A stretch of 27,336 nt of DNA from Carex sylvatica (taxonomy: Eukaryota; Streptophyta; Magnoliopsida; Poales; Cyperaceae), in NCBI GenBank assembly GCA_964058845.1, contig CAXKVR010000623.1, forward strand, positions 1 through 27,336. Reading direction: 5' to 3'. A model generated the notes under the pieces. The model did not search any database. It saw nothing but the letters and a program-made list of their open reading frames with translations, and was not told the origin of the DNA. Below are positions 1-10,733 of this stretch, piece after piece; the first letter of the stretch is position 1; each line of letters opens with the position of its first letter. The position numbers were made by a program, and so were the translations under genes.

Positions 1-995
1 TGTTCATTAAAAGATATTTGATTATGATTGGTTTCCTTTCCTATATGGCTATATATGCCAGGCTAAATATATTAACAGAGTAATATTTGCTTCATGAAGC
101 GCACGTACAATAGACTGCCAAAGCAGTGCTGGTTAAGTAAACACTACTCTGTCAATATCAGTACACCATTTTCTGTTTTCTTTCCAATAAGTATTACTTG
201 GACCTACCAACAAATTCCTAGAGGCGCAAAAGATGCTTCCAGAAATTCATCCTTCAAAAAATAGTGAAAACAAAAAGAGAATTTAATCATACGGCAGAGG
301 CAGAGGTAAATTCTTCTTTCGTATTTATCACTTAATAATTTGAAAAACACAGACAACGTACGGTTTCAATTTACTAACAAATTATGCGCAAGTGTTATTG
401 GCTAAATATAGCGAATTAGTAAAGCTTAGTAATTTTTTCATCGAAGGTGTTTCTGAATTTTCTAAAATGAACAAAGATAATTTTAGATGATATTAATTAT
501 TCTATGGTCATATGATGTGCAGATCCCAGATTTACGTATTTCACAGAAGAGCTTAATATTGCTAATAAAAACCCAAATCAGCAGCACCTGCATAAAAATA
601 TTATATTGACATGACAAATATTTATTGTAGAAGACTTTCCTCTCTAAAAATGCAGTTTTCTTAACCTAGCTAATTGAAAACGATTCTTTCTTTATAAATC
701 TACTAATGGGTATGTATGTATATATAATCAGATGGTTTCAATTAATTTTCATCTCCACATCTGAAGTTACCACAAGTAAACTGAAATTTCATTTTCAAAT
801 TATAACATGTAAATTCTTTTGTTCTCTTCATGCTTCAATATTCAAAACAAACAACAACTATAACTTATTTGAAAATTTATTAATATATAAGCTCAACTTG
901 AAATGCTCGGAATTAAACACGAGCTGCACTTTGACGATCTTACTTTATTGCTCAGATTTCTGTCAGGACACCAATTTCTTCTTGTTGATTGCAAA
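1..995. other. AT-rich non-coding stretch
   Basis: I see no supportable gene here. The longest open frame (706-1047) has no recognisable domain, uses AT-rich low-information codons and runs into the hAT-type MITE that starts at 996. No RNA gene or clear transposon end was recognised. Confidence 0.6.
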
Positions 996-1301
996 TAGGG
1001 GTGGCAACGAGCTGGCCCGTGATCGGCTCGTTTATTTTATCAAATAAGTTAGACTGAGTTGACTTTAGAGGTCTCGACAAGAAGTAATTCTATAATTGGC
1101 TCAATAGCTAATAAGTTTAGCTAGACTTTGTTTTTAGAAATAATTCTATAATTTTTGGATTGAACTGAAGAACCTAACTGGACCGTATAAAATGCACACA
1201 AATTCATGCCACTAACGAATTGACTCGTTAATAACTCAGTCCAATAATGAACGAACTATTAGCTATTGAGCCACAAGCTACGAATTTTTTTGCCACCCCT
1301 A
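996..1301. mobile_element. hAT-type MITE with 8-bp target duplication
   Basis: A 306-bp element is bounded by terminal inverted repeats TAGGGGTGGCAA and TTGCCACCCCTA. It is flanked by ATTGCAAA (988-995) and ATTGCAAT (1302-1309), an 8-bp target duplication with one mismatch. The TIR type and 8-bp duplication are those of plant hAT elements. The interior is AT-rich with no transposase, so it is non-autonomous. The identical outer flanks make the boundaries secure. Confidence 0.85.
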
Positions 1302-1429
1302 ATTGCAATGGATAAAGAAGGGAGAGAGAACCACAGCTGTAATGTATCGAGTTTGATTCAAATTTATGTTCACAAGAAATTGTTGGATGCTGGAAGGTCG
1401 AATGTGAATAAAATTCAAACTCTTGGAGC

Positions 1430-2245
1430 CTGTTTGGTAACAGAAATTTTTATGAGAATGAAAATTTTAATTTGTCAAAATTAAAATTATTTAACCCATG
1501 AAGAGTTTTAAAATATAGGTGTTTGACAAATGCATGAAAAATTTGTTAGGATGTTGATTTTTTTTTTTAATAGAAAATGTAATACTCTCATTAAACTATA
1601 TTAAGTGTATTGACACTAATCATTAATTATGATCAAATTAGCTTAATATATTAAAATTGAGTATTACTAGTTTGATTATACTTGTTTAATTAATTTCTTG
1701 TATTATTATGATGTGTTTGTTTAATTAATTTTTGTTTTTGTGTTTGTTTTATTTTATTATTAAATTGTGTTTGTTGTTATTGAAAAAAAAAATTGATTTA
1801 AGAGTAAAATTGATTTCCAAAATTATAGTTAGTAGATAAAATGAATAAACTTCACGATATTGGTCTTATATTTGATCAATTAATTTAATATTGTTTAGAA
1901 AATTATAAGTTTATGTTGCTGATAGAGAAGAAATACTAAAAAAAAAATTAACAAATAATTCTTGTTAAGAACAAAAATATTAAACAAAAAATAATTGGAA
2001 GTTCAAAGTTATTTAAATCAAAATAAATATTAAACAAAGTCAATTTGAAAAGAGGAGTTGAGAGCTCGAGTGATTGAGAAAACAAACTTGACTCAAAGCC
2101 AATTTTATTTTTGTTACAAATTATAAGAGTTGGAAATGAAAATGGATAATTTAACTATTACACCTAATGCTATATTAAAAAAGTAACCTATTTAATTTTT
2201 TGTCAGAAATATATCGTGGAAACATTGATAGACGAACAGACCCTA
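1430..2245. mobile_element. possible degenerate DNA transposon
   Basis: The left edge reads GAGCCTGTTTGGTA and the right edge, on the other strand, reads GGGTCTGTTCGTCTA. These look like decayed inverted termini of the common plant GGGYCTGTTTGGT type. The interior is very AT-rich with no coding potential. I could not find a convincing target-site duplication, so the element and its borders are tentative. Confidence 0.3.
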
Positions 2246-2747
2246 AATGATCGGGCTTTTGAAAAAAAAAAAAATCTCCTTGAGTCCAAAATCCTGTAAA
2301 TTTTCAGATGAAAAAATCTGAACACAGCTGGAATGGAATTCATGTGGTACGATAACATTTAAACAAGGCTGTAGTCTGCACACCATGAAATATTACAATT
2401 GGTTTTTTTATGACTTAGCACAAAGTTGTATGGAATCTCATCCATTTGAAAATTAAATTCCGACACCCAGTAATTGAAAAAACAATCAAGAAAGATTAGA
2501 AGCATGCATGCTCATTAAGTTTGTCAATGGAAAAGGCAAAAAGTTATTTTCTTCTCTTTCCTCTTAAATGCAACGAACAAATTTGTATCAGTGCACAAAG
2601 AGCTCCTATTCGCACTGTCTTCATATCAAAAGTAAATTGCCATCCTATATTATAAATTGGAACATGAAAAGAACAAAAAAATTACCACAGGAGATGTCTG
2701 GTTTTCCAGTGCAGCAAAAAGATTGCACACAACCGTATTGTCATCTT

Positions 2748-2762
2748 TCATACTTCTTCAAC
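2748..2762 (-). other. GLY1: terminal coding micro-exon of the GPDH gene (VEEV-stop)
   Basis: On the minus strand an acceptor TTTTTGTAG at 2763 is followed by five codons, Val-Glu-Glu-Val-stop. Exon 8 ends exactly after ...LPQ at a GT donor (3276-3277), phase 0. Plant orthologues end in LPQ(V/I)EEV, so this 15-nt coding exon restores the family C-terminus. Reading through the donor instead would give [12 protein letters not shown] at 3260. The intron is 515 bp and the 3' UTR runs left of 2748. Confidence 0.85.
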
Positions 2763-5700
2763 CTACAAAAATTCAGATATCATTTAGCCTATAGATAGCA
2801 AATTTATTTGTCTAGCTCTCCATACTGATTTAGAAAGCTTAGTTTCACCTACTTATTCCATTGTAATTTATTTGGTTATTTATTATAACATCGTCTTCTT
2901 TAACTAATTGTGTATAGTTAGGGTTTAATTGTATGGTTTTGACAAGCTTAGGTCAAATTTAATAGAAGCTACAGCCTCATACCAAAAGAACAGCACGAGC
3001 AGTGCTTAATATCTGGTGTCAGAAAAATAGGAAACAACCACAAACAGGTAACCAAGTTATGTTTACAGATGCGTAAGGGCTGTGACAAAAAATATAAAAA
3101 AAAAGTATGTTTACAAAGAAAAAAGGTATGGTAAAATAGCTGGCAAAAAAGCTTGCTAAATTTTTTGATGCTACTATACTTCTGATAATAAATTAAGAAT
3201 AGGATATCCAATCAAATAAATCCAAAAAGAAAAGAAATCCTAGAATCAGTAACACACTATTAGATGGTGAACATTACCTGCGGAAGACTCATTAACTCGA
3301 GAACGGCTTTCTTAGGGGTTAATTCATTGTCAATTATGCGGGCCACAGCTGTCAGAACCGGCATCTTCACATGATACTTCTGAGCTAGTGCTATAACTGC
3401 ACCAGCTGTTGATACACCTTCAGCAACCTAAAAGAAGAAAAAAGAAATGACTCCAAAATCGCAACATAAAGAATGATTAACAAGGCCTGGTCTTTAAAAC
3501 AATAAAGACCAAATGAAATTCCTGTAATATTTATTTAACACGAGTAAAACTAGTGTACTCTTAAGCTCACCAAGTTCCTTTGATGAGCCTAACTCCAAAA
3601 CATATCGGAGTGACTTTAAATAATGAATCCAAAATGTTGACACTAATATGCTTTATGCTTTACAAGTGATGTGTTTACATGTCAAATTTATAAATTTTCG
3701 ATTTTAATTAGTATAAAGTCAAGCATTCAGAAAAAGAGGTTTGAAAGTTAAATTTCATGCGTTCATTTTCATCATTTTTTTACCGGTCAACTTTATACTA
3801 ATTTAATTTGAAAATTTATAAATTTGACATGTAAACATATCACTTTTGAAGTAAATCAGTTTTGATGGTTTGGATTCGTCATTCGAAGTCAATCTGATAT
3901 GTTTTGGAGTTAAGCTCACAAAAGGCTTGGTGACCCTAAGAACACCCTAGTTCTACTCATTTAAAAGATACATTCCAGAAATTTTAACTAAGGCTCGGTC
4001 TCCAATACCAGGAGGTACACGACAACACGTGCCTCCAATACTTCACATGGTACAACAATTCAGGACAGATGTCTTCATATGGACCATTGAAATGCCCGTA
4101 CTTTTCATTGAAGAGTTCTCGGTAACAGATTAATGTAGGTGTTAGCACACAGCGACAAACCTACCTGGCTCATAGAACTCAAAATATCTTCCAGTTTCTC
4201 TCCAGCACCAAGACGCAACCCAACAGTTCTATTTCTTGAAAGATTAACAAAACAAGTGAGCATTATGTCGCCGGATCCTGACAAACCAGCCAGCGTAGTT
4301 GCTTTTGCTCCCATCTGCATTTCCATGAACAAAAACAAATAAATGAAACGAAACAACACTACTAGTTAGTAATAAGATTCATTCAAATGTAAAATACAAA
4401 AAAAAGTAGAATTTTCAGTGTTAAATGACGAAGATGGAGGTGAAAGACGTACTTTTGTTGCAAGCCATCTAATCTCAGAACAACCTTGAGCCACAAGAGC
4501 TGCCATGCAATTATTACCGAGATTCATCCCTTCCACTATGCCGGCAGCGATCGCTAGCACGTTTTTTAAGGCACCGGCAATCTCTACTCCTTTGACATCA
4601 CTGATATATCACAACAGTTACAAATACAATCACAGACACAACAAGGTCAGCTAAACCAACTCAGTTAGGCCCAGCATCAAAACAATTTTATGCTTCTCTT
4701 CTTTTCAAGTGTAATAATTCACCGAGGGGCAATCTGATGCACTTCTACCATTAAATGAGAAGAGAAAAACTAATTTTCAAAGTCACTCTTATCCAAAAAC
4801 ATCCTATTTAATAAAGCACCTCAACTCTCATCCTATTTGTCGGGCAAAATGTCGTTTTAAACAAAAACAAAAACAAAAAAACAAAAAAACAAAAACATAT
4901 ACCTTGATGTGCTAATCCTGAGATGAGGAGAAGCGAGAAGTTGCTGAGCTGCACTTGCTAACTTCTTGTCTTTCGATGCCACCACCATTGCTACATTGTT
5001 ATACCCACATGACAATATTATTACATTACTAGTTAGTGAGTTGCTCCTTATGAAATAAATGGACCAAAAGTTTGACAAAAGGAACCTGTGGGTAGTTTGT
5101 TCATCAATTCAACAGCAAAGGATGGGCCGGAAAGAACAACAAACGGCTGACGTGGATTCCCCAGTGCCTTGGGAATAACTTGGGACATCATCCGCAATGT
5201 ATTCAACTCCAAACCCTTGCTCAGAGATATGAACGGCAATTTTGGATCGACATATTGTGAGATGCTCTCAAGGAAGGACGAACTGAACTGCCGTGTAACA
5301 AGTTAGGTCAACAGAAACTTTGTAATATAATTCAACAACAACATCTAAATGCCCAATGCCTAAGTACTGTAACACCAGCAATTGCTGGAAAAGCTTGGCT
5401 ATCATGGTATTATAAAATTAAAACATTAAGGCAGCAGTTACTGGACAGTACGCTAGTCAACGTTGCTTACATTTGCAAGCAGAAGCAACTTGCCAGACAT
5501 CTCATAAAACCCATCCAAGCATCAGTTATATTACTCTATGGAGCACAATTGTACAAAAATGCATCATATATTTCCAGTTCTCCATGCAAACAAGCAGTTC
5601 AAAAATGAGATTCGTTTTCAGGAAAAATAAAAAAGAAGGATAGACCACATTCCCCATTTGGCATGCAATAGATGGCCATCAATGGCATTAATATGCTAGT

Positions 5701-7361
5701 GACCAGCACATACTTGATCCAACTAGATCTAATTGCACACGTTTGGATCAGAATGCAATAGTAAGACAAAAGAAAGAACAATCTAAATTACCTGAACTGG
5801 AACAGCATGAAAGCAAAAATCAGCACCAGCTAATGCATCCTTCGCACATGTAGTGGCAACAATATTTTCTGGAAGCTTATGTCCCGCAAAATATTTGCTT
5901 CAATTATTTTGTAAGAGATCAGCAAAAATGACCCACTTTAAAATGGAAAAAAGATTCATACAATGAACACAAAAAGGTATTGAGGAACAAAATGCCCAAG
6001 GGTAGATGAATATTTCATAGTTGTTTCAAACTTCAGACCGGCAACTACAAAAAGTTGTAGTTGATGAATATTTACAGCGGTTGGTCACTTTAGACAGGCA
6101 ATTATAAATAGTAAATACTATACCGATCTATCCATGTCCTGATACTTGTGACATATTCAGAATTCCAAAATAATTTTGTAAGGCCTAAAACTCGTAATTC
6201 AGGTATAAATTACATACATCAAACCTGTAGTGTATCAATTCAATTTTGTTTTATTCTCCGCTTAATTGTGAGCATTAAATTATTCAATTTTTTGGTTCTG
6301 CAACACCTAAGTTGTGCTTCTGATGGACCTATTTACAAAATCACCATTGAAATTGTTCTACTACACTAGTTAATACAAATGCTGGTGCCCGTTCTGTCAG
6401 ACCTATTTTACAGAAGAAATCTCCATTGAATTAATTTACTGTAGTAGTTTATACAAGTACCGGTACCAATTGGTGCTGAGCATTCTAGAAAAAAATAACA
6501 GGTTTTGTAACCCTCATTACTGTTCTTTGGAGTGTAATACCTATTGATGTGAGTCTCATTGATAGATTGGCAAATATTATCATCCCGTAAGAGCATGGAT
6601 ACTTCCATTTCGGACTTCTTGTTGGCCACATGTGCTGCCATGGCTGTCCCAAAGGACCCTCCACCAAGAATTACTACCTATTTTGATCGACCTTCTTTTG
6701 TTATACCCATGTAAAATAAAAAAAAAATTAATGATCCAAAATAAGCCAAACACTAGTGCTTGGATATGAACTCAGCTCACTATATTACTTTTGTCTTTTT
6801 TCCGTTTTTTCTATAGTTAGGTGCCTCCAGTACATGAAACTCGGGCAGAAACAGTGACATTAAATTTCACAGGGATGGGGAATATAAAAAAGAAAAATAT
6901 CTTACGGCGGCAAGCAATCGACTGAGCAGTTTTGTGCGTTCTAGTTAAGCAACAAATATTTGAACAAGAAACAGAGGGCTGGGGGCTGGGGGCTAGGGAA
7001 TAAGTAAGTAATAACCTACCTTCCTAGTGTTTTGAAGAACATCGCTCTTATTTCTAGATCGCCATGAGCGGGACCACCTGACAAGCTTCTCCCACGCAAT
7101 TCTCACCGCCCGTCTCCTATTCCTATCCTTGCCTCCACCAAAAGAACTGGTGATACTAGTCGAACTAAGGTCAGGTTCTTCAGAGGCGGGATCGGGGTCT
7201 AGGGTTCCAGGACCAGCCGAGCAGGGGCAATAAGTGTAGCGAGATTGAGGAGAAGAGCACGAAAGAGAGAAATGGTGCAATGAAGTGTTTTGGGAGGGGA
7301 AAAGAGAGAGGGTTTTTGGAGGGGAAAAGAGAAGGCGATCGGAGAAAGGAAGAGCCGCCAT
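2748..7361 (-). CDS. GLY1: plastid NAD(P)-dependent glycerol-3-phosphate dehydrogenase (GLY1/SFD1 type), 9 exons
   Basis: This enzyme reduces dihydroxyacetone phosphate to sn-glycerol-3-phosphate in plastids, feeding the prokaryotic glycerolipid pathway; the Arabidopsis orthologue GLY1/SFD1 also affects systemic acquired resistance. Coding exons in transcript order are 7020-7361, 6541-6677, 5792-5897, 5086-5287, 4903-4990, 4453-4600, 4165-4314, 3278-3427 and 2748-2762. All junctions are GT-AG and keep frame, giving 445 aa. Residues 1 to about 50 are Ser/Pro-rich with no acidic residues, as in a transit peptide. The Rossmann motif GGGSFG is at 119-124, SGPSFA at 248-253, GALKN with the catalytic Lys at 304, GLSGSGD at 351-357 and SRNR at 367-370. 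The frame stays open upstream to an ATG at 7487, but MAALPF at 7361 gives the better transit peptide. No break was seen, so it should be functional. Confidence 0.93.
3542..3958. mobile_element. foldback MITE-like element in GPDH intron 7
   Basis: The two halves are long imperfect inverted repeats. GAGTAAAACTAG at the left matches CTAGTTCTACTC at the right, and CTCACCAAG, AACTCCAAAACATAT and ACATGTCAAATTTATAAATT recur inverted further in. It lies wholly within intron 7 (3428-4164) and does not touch splice sites. No coding content. Because the palindrome continues into the flank, I cannot separate TIR from target duplication, and the superfamily is unassigned. Confidence 0.7.
6976..6998 (+). 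other. G-quadruplex-type motif in GPDH intron 1
   Basis: Four G-runs (3, 5, 5 and 3) are separated by 2-3 nt loops, which fits the canonical G-quadruplex pattern. It is 21 nt past the exon 1 donor. The G-rich strand is the template strand, so the transcript is C-rich here. Confidence 0.6.
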
Positions 7362-7819
7362 TGGAGCAGTCGGGATAGTTGAGTCGAGGTGGATGCTTCT
7401 TTTCTCTTTATCCGATTCCCGCGCTGTCGCAGTAGGAGTGTCCAGTTGGCGCCGTCCAATCTGTATCAAGATTCGCGCGAACAACATAATATGTCATCGG
7501 ATTATGAATATGGAGGGATCTATTGTGAGATTTGTGCCAAACTGAAACTGACGATTCAGATCTCATTCTACATGGTCAATGGTTAATCTGACGACTCGGA
7601 TGGATCTATTAATCCTAGGTAGGTAGGTAGAAGACTACTAGAAGAATAGAAGGGGTAGGTAGCTAAGCTTATAATACGTCGCTTGTGCTGCTTGGCGCTC
7701 GACCGCTCGTATGTGCAGCCGCCAAAAGATGTCGTACGGACTTCATCTTGGACTTAAAAAAATATTATATTATATTATATTATATGAGTTGGACTAAAAT
7801 GATCGATTTATTTTATATT
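7362..7819. other. GLY1: GPDH 5' UTR/promoter side and intergenic DNA
   Basis: This stretch lies upstream of the GPDH start on the minus strand and should contain its 5' UTR and core promoter; I saw no unambiguous TATA box. It includes a TAGG microrepeat near 7616-7631 and an (ATATT)n tract near 7764-7786. The plus-strand frames here are shadows of exon 1 and its leader. Confidence 0.4.
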
Positions 7820-8192
7820 GGTGAGTTATGGTTTATTTTAGTCATTTTGAAAATTCAATTAACTAATTCGAATTGTTCATTTTGTTCTTCGTATTGAAAT
7901 GTGCTGTAGACTAAATTTTACATTTTTTGAAATTTTTTTACTATTTATTAAGCATTTTTGAAAATTGCTGATTCGATGGTCCAGAAAATTTTACAGTTTT
8001 TTACTGTTCACAACAAAATAGCAATTTTCAAAAATACTTAATAAATAGTAAAAAAAATTCAAAAAATATACAATTTGGTTTCCAAGTACATTTCAATATA
8101 AAGAGCACATCTAACAGTTCGGATCGGTCGTTTGGACTTTCAAAATAAAAATACGGCGTGGAGTACAAACGCTTGATGAGTCATAACTCACC
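7820..8192. mobile_element. foldback MITE related to the Mutator-like MITE at 11911-12261
   Basis: GTGAGTTATG (7821-7830) pairs with CATAACTCAC (8182-8191). The central arms around TTTTTACTATTTATTAAG and its complement form a long hairpin. The arms and the block CGTTTGGACTTT are shared with the element at 11911-12261, so the two are one family. (ATATT)n tracts lie on both sides (about 7764-7786 and 8206-8233), which hides any target duplication. Confidence 0.65.
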
Positions 8193-8369
8193 CAAGTCCA
8201 TCTCTATATTATATTATATTATATTATATTATACTTTATTCAATACTATATACACAGCATTGTACAATGACTCCACCTGTTAGTGTAACCGAAAATAAAA
8301 CTGATCCGTAGGAATTGCAGGGACTCTGTAATTCCAAATCCAACCTTTCATTTGTTTTGAGATTCGTGC

Positions 8370-8785
8370 ATTATTACGATCGATTGTTATAAAAAAACAA
8401 TCCTAAGTAGCATATATTATGATCAGTTTTTTATAACAACTGATTCTAATAGTATCAGGATCGGTTATTATAAACAATCGATTCTAATTTAAGAACTATT
8501 AGAATCGGTACTATCATGATCGGTTTTTACAAACAACCGATCCTAATATATACTAAATTAGGATCGGTGTTATGTAAAAATCGATTCTCATACTATCAGA
8601 ATCGGTTCTAACAAAAAACCGATTATAATAGTTCTTAAATTAGAATCGATTGACCAAAAAATTCAATCTGAATAGTTTTTAGGATTAATTTTTTTAAGAA
8701 AACCGATCCAGATAGATATTAGTATCGGTTATTTCATATAGCCGATCCAGATAAGTCGATCATAATTCCAATTTTTTCACTAGTG
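8370..8785. mobile_element. truncated CACTA (En/Spm) end with subterminal repeats
   Basis: Repeated inverted copies of the motif ATCGGTTnTTATAAA..AACCGATCCTAAT fill this segment, which ends in TTTTTTCACTAGTG at 8785. That is the CACTA terminal inverted repeat read from the right, as in the complete elements at 14981-16581 and 24113-25762. I find no matching left end, so this is a remnant or an element broken at its left side. Confidence 0.7.
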
Positions 8786-8805
8786 AATGAACTTATATTA
8801 TACTC

Positions 8806-8948
8806 AACATAATTTGAAATAAACTATTTTTGCTGGGATGCAAATGAATAAATTATATATAGTTAAATTATTCTCAGGCAACAAATAAGACACCAGTTCA
8901 ACATTATCAATTAACGTCCAATATACTTTTATTCCTTCTGTTGCAATA
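8806..8948. repeat. X segment, copy 0: empty site for the CACTA and the LINE
   Basis: This sequence recurs at 14859-14980 plus 16582-16622 and at 23990-24112 plus 25763-25803, where a CACTA splits it. Here ACGTCCAATATACTTT is uninterrupted, which is the pre-insertion site of the CACTA (target AAT). It also runs without a break into the CHS-A 3' region, where the other copies have a LINE. It marks the left edge of the tandem duplication. Confidence 0.85.
8928..8933 (-). terminator. putative poly(A) signal AATAAA of CHS copy A
   Basis: AATAAA on the minus strand lies about 175 nt past the CHS-A stop codon, a usual distance for a plant far/near-upstream element. It sits in the X segment. In copy B this segment is cut off from the gene by a LINE. 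Confidence 0.4.
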
Positions 8949-9107
8949 ATTGTAGTTTCCCGGTCGCATTCAAAAAAAATAAAAAAATAAAAGCAATAAT
9001 AGAAAACGTGCTACTGTTAAGCTAGCGATAAGCCAATTAATTTCAACTTAAACAGTAAGCACACATGCATATATAATATATATTATCCGGGCCGGGGCTG
9101 TTATCTC

Positions 9108-10271
9108 TCAGTGTGCCGGGGCTTCGACGATGGGAATGCTACGTAAAACAACGGACTCCACAGTGAGGCCTGGCCCGAAACCGAAGAGCACACCCCAGTC
9201 GAGGCCATCTCCGGTGGTGGCCTTGCCTTCCTTCACCGACCGCCGCCTCATCTCGTCCAGTATGAACAGAACGCATGCGCTCGACATGTTACCGTACTCG
9301 CTCAGCACGTGCCTTGTCGCACGCATCTTCTCCTTCTGCAGCTGGAGCTTGAGCTCTACTGCGTCTAAGATCGCCGGGCCTCCCGGGTGTGCAATCCAAA
9401 AGATCGAGTTCCAGTCATTGATACCTGCATGTACCGTACATATATATATTAATTAGCTATCTTGTTTGGTATTGTTTATTTTATATTTAGTGACAAATAT
9501 AATTATAAGTATAATATATTGTTTCATTACCGAGGGGAGTAAAAGCCTCGACAAGACTTTTCTCGATGTTTGTCGAGATGAGCCGGGGCACATCCTTGAG
9601 GAGGTGGAAGGTGAGACCGACTTCACGGAGGTGGCCATCGATGGCTCCCTCTGAGTTGGGCAGGATGGTCTGTGCAGCTGAGACCAGTTGGAACCAAGGG
9701 CGCTCGATTGCTAGGTCAGGGTCAGCACCTACGATCAAAGCTGCTGCACCATCTCCGAAAAGTGATTGCCCGACAAGGGAGTCAAGGTGGGTTTCTGAGG
9801 GTCCACGGAAGGTGACGGCAGTAATCTCCGAGCAAATCACCAAAACTCTAGCACCGCGGTTGTTCTCAGCCAGGTCCTTGGCCATACGGAGCACGGTACC
9901 ACCAGCAAAACAACCCTGTTGGTACATCATCAAGCGGTTGACAGACGGACGAAGTCCAAGGAGCTTGGTGACTTGGTAGTCAGCCCCGGGCATGTCGACA
10001 CCGCTAGTGGTGCAAAAGATCAAGTGGGTGATTTTGGATTTTGGTTGGCCCCACTCCTTGATGGCCTTGACGGCTGCCTCCTTACCGAGCTTGGGTACCT
10101 CCACGACAACCATGTCCTGACGTGCGTCAAGTGACGGCTCCATGTAAGCGGTCATGTTCGGGTTTGCAGCTAAGATCTCCTCGGTCAGGTGCATGTACCT
10201 CTTCTTGATCATCGACTTGTCGCCTGAAATGCCATAAGATTATCATGAGAAACTAAAACTAAAATAATTAG

Positions 10272-10326
<55 letters not shown>

Positions 10327-10531
10327 TCTTCATACTAAATTTATACAACTTACACATGCGCTTGAACTTCTCTTTAAGACCAGTCATATGCTCGCTGTTC
10401 GTCATGCGGAAGTAGAAGTCGGGGTAATCAGCCTGGTACACTTCATTTTTCGGTGTGGCTGTACCGATGGCCAAAATGGAAGCCGGACCTTGTGCACGTT
10501 GTGCTTGCCTGATCTCCTGTACTTTAGCCAT
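9108..10531 (-). CDS. CHS: chalcone synthase, copy A (3 exons, 395 aa)
   Basis: A type III polyketide synthase that condenses 4-coumaroyl-CoA with three malonyl-CoA to naringenin chalcone, the entry step of flavonoid synthesis in the cytosol. Exons are 10354-10531, 9531-10223 and 9108-9424; splicing is GT-AG and gives 395 aa. Numbering matches the reference alfalfa enzyme exactly: catalytic Cys164, Phe215, His303 and Asn336 are present, as are Thr132, Ser133, Met137, Thr194, Thr197, Gly211, Gly256, Phe265 and Ser338 that set CHS specificity, and the GFGPG loop is at 372-376. This argues for CHS over stilbene or other synthases. Intron 1 splits the Cys60 codon, the conserved CHS site. Intron 2 (9425-9530) splits Gly291 and is unusual. 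Copy B differs at residue 14 (Gln here). Confidence 0.95.
9425..9530 (-). other. CHS: extra intron 2 of CHS-A
   Basis: A 106-nt AT-rich intron with GTAATG donor and ATGCAG acceptor interrupts the Gly291 codon (phase 1). Removing it restores TPLG-INDWNS, as expected in CHS. If retained it gives an early stop after about 13 foreign residues and removes His303 and Asn336. Most angiosperm CHS genes have only the Cys60 intron. Confidence 0.9.
10276..10326. repeat. (TA)n(CA)n microsatellite in CHS-A intron 1
   Basis: An uninterrupted TA tract followed by a CA tract lies inside the 130-nt intron 1. The copy B counterpart (19664-19706) is 8 bp shorter, all in the TA part, so it is a ready length marker for telling the two genes apart. 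Confidence 0.95.
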
Positions 10532-10626
10532 AGCTTAAAGTTTGTTAAAGAATTAAAGACTGAAGAGAGGAGATTGCAATTAAAGAGGTGAAAGGGTTTG
10601 TGTTATGATTTGTGATGAACGAGAGA

Positions 10627-10633
10627 ATTTATA
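10627..10633 (-). promoter_or_regulatory. CHS: TATA box of CHS-A
   Basis: TATAAAT on the minus strand lies 96 nt upstream of the CHS-A start codon. It is the only good TATA motif at a suitable distance and is identical in copy B (20007-20013). The transcription start would fall about 30 nt further left, leaving a leader of about 65 nt. Confidence 0.7.
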
Positions 10634-10726
10634 GGATAGAGATTAGAGAAGAGGAAGGGAAGGTGCATGATAGATAGATAGTATGACAGTTTTGAAGAGA
10701 CTAGTGGGCTGTTCAAACTTAGACTT

Positions 10727-10733
10727 GTTAGGT
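10727..10733 (-). promoter_or_regulatory. CHS: AC-element (ACCTAAC) upstream of CHS-A
   Basis: ACCTAAC on the minus strand, about 95 nt upstream of the TATA box, matches the AC-III element bound by R2R3-MYB activators of phenylpropanoid genes. It is conserved at 20107-20113 in copy B. The match is a short string, so binding is inference. Confidence 0.4.

Noticed and set aside
706..1047. Open frame of 113 codons
   Set aside because: AT-rich, no domain, and it runs across the border of the hAT MITE.
7285..7586. Plus-strand frames opposite GPDH exon 1
   Set aside because: Antisense to the transit-peptide exon and leader; no recognisable protein.
9130..10134. Plus-strand open frames across CHS-A (and the same across CHS-B at 18518-19522)
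   Set aside because: They are antisense shadows of well-defined CHS exons and have no family resemblance.
9108..10531. Stilbene synthase or another type III PKS instead of CHS
   Set aside because: All CHS specificity residues at reference positions (Thr132, Ser133, Thr197, Gly256, Phe265, Ser338) are kept.
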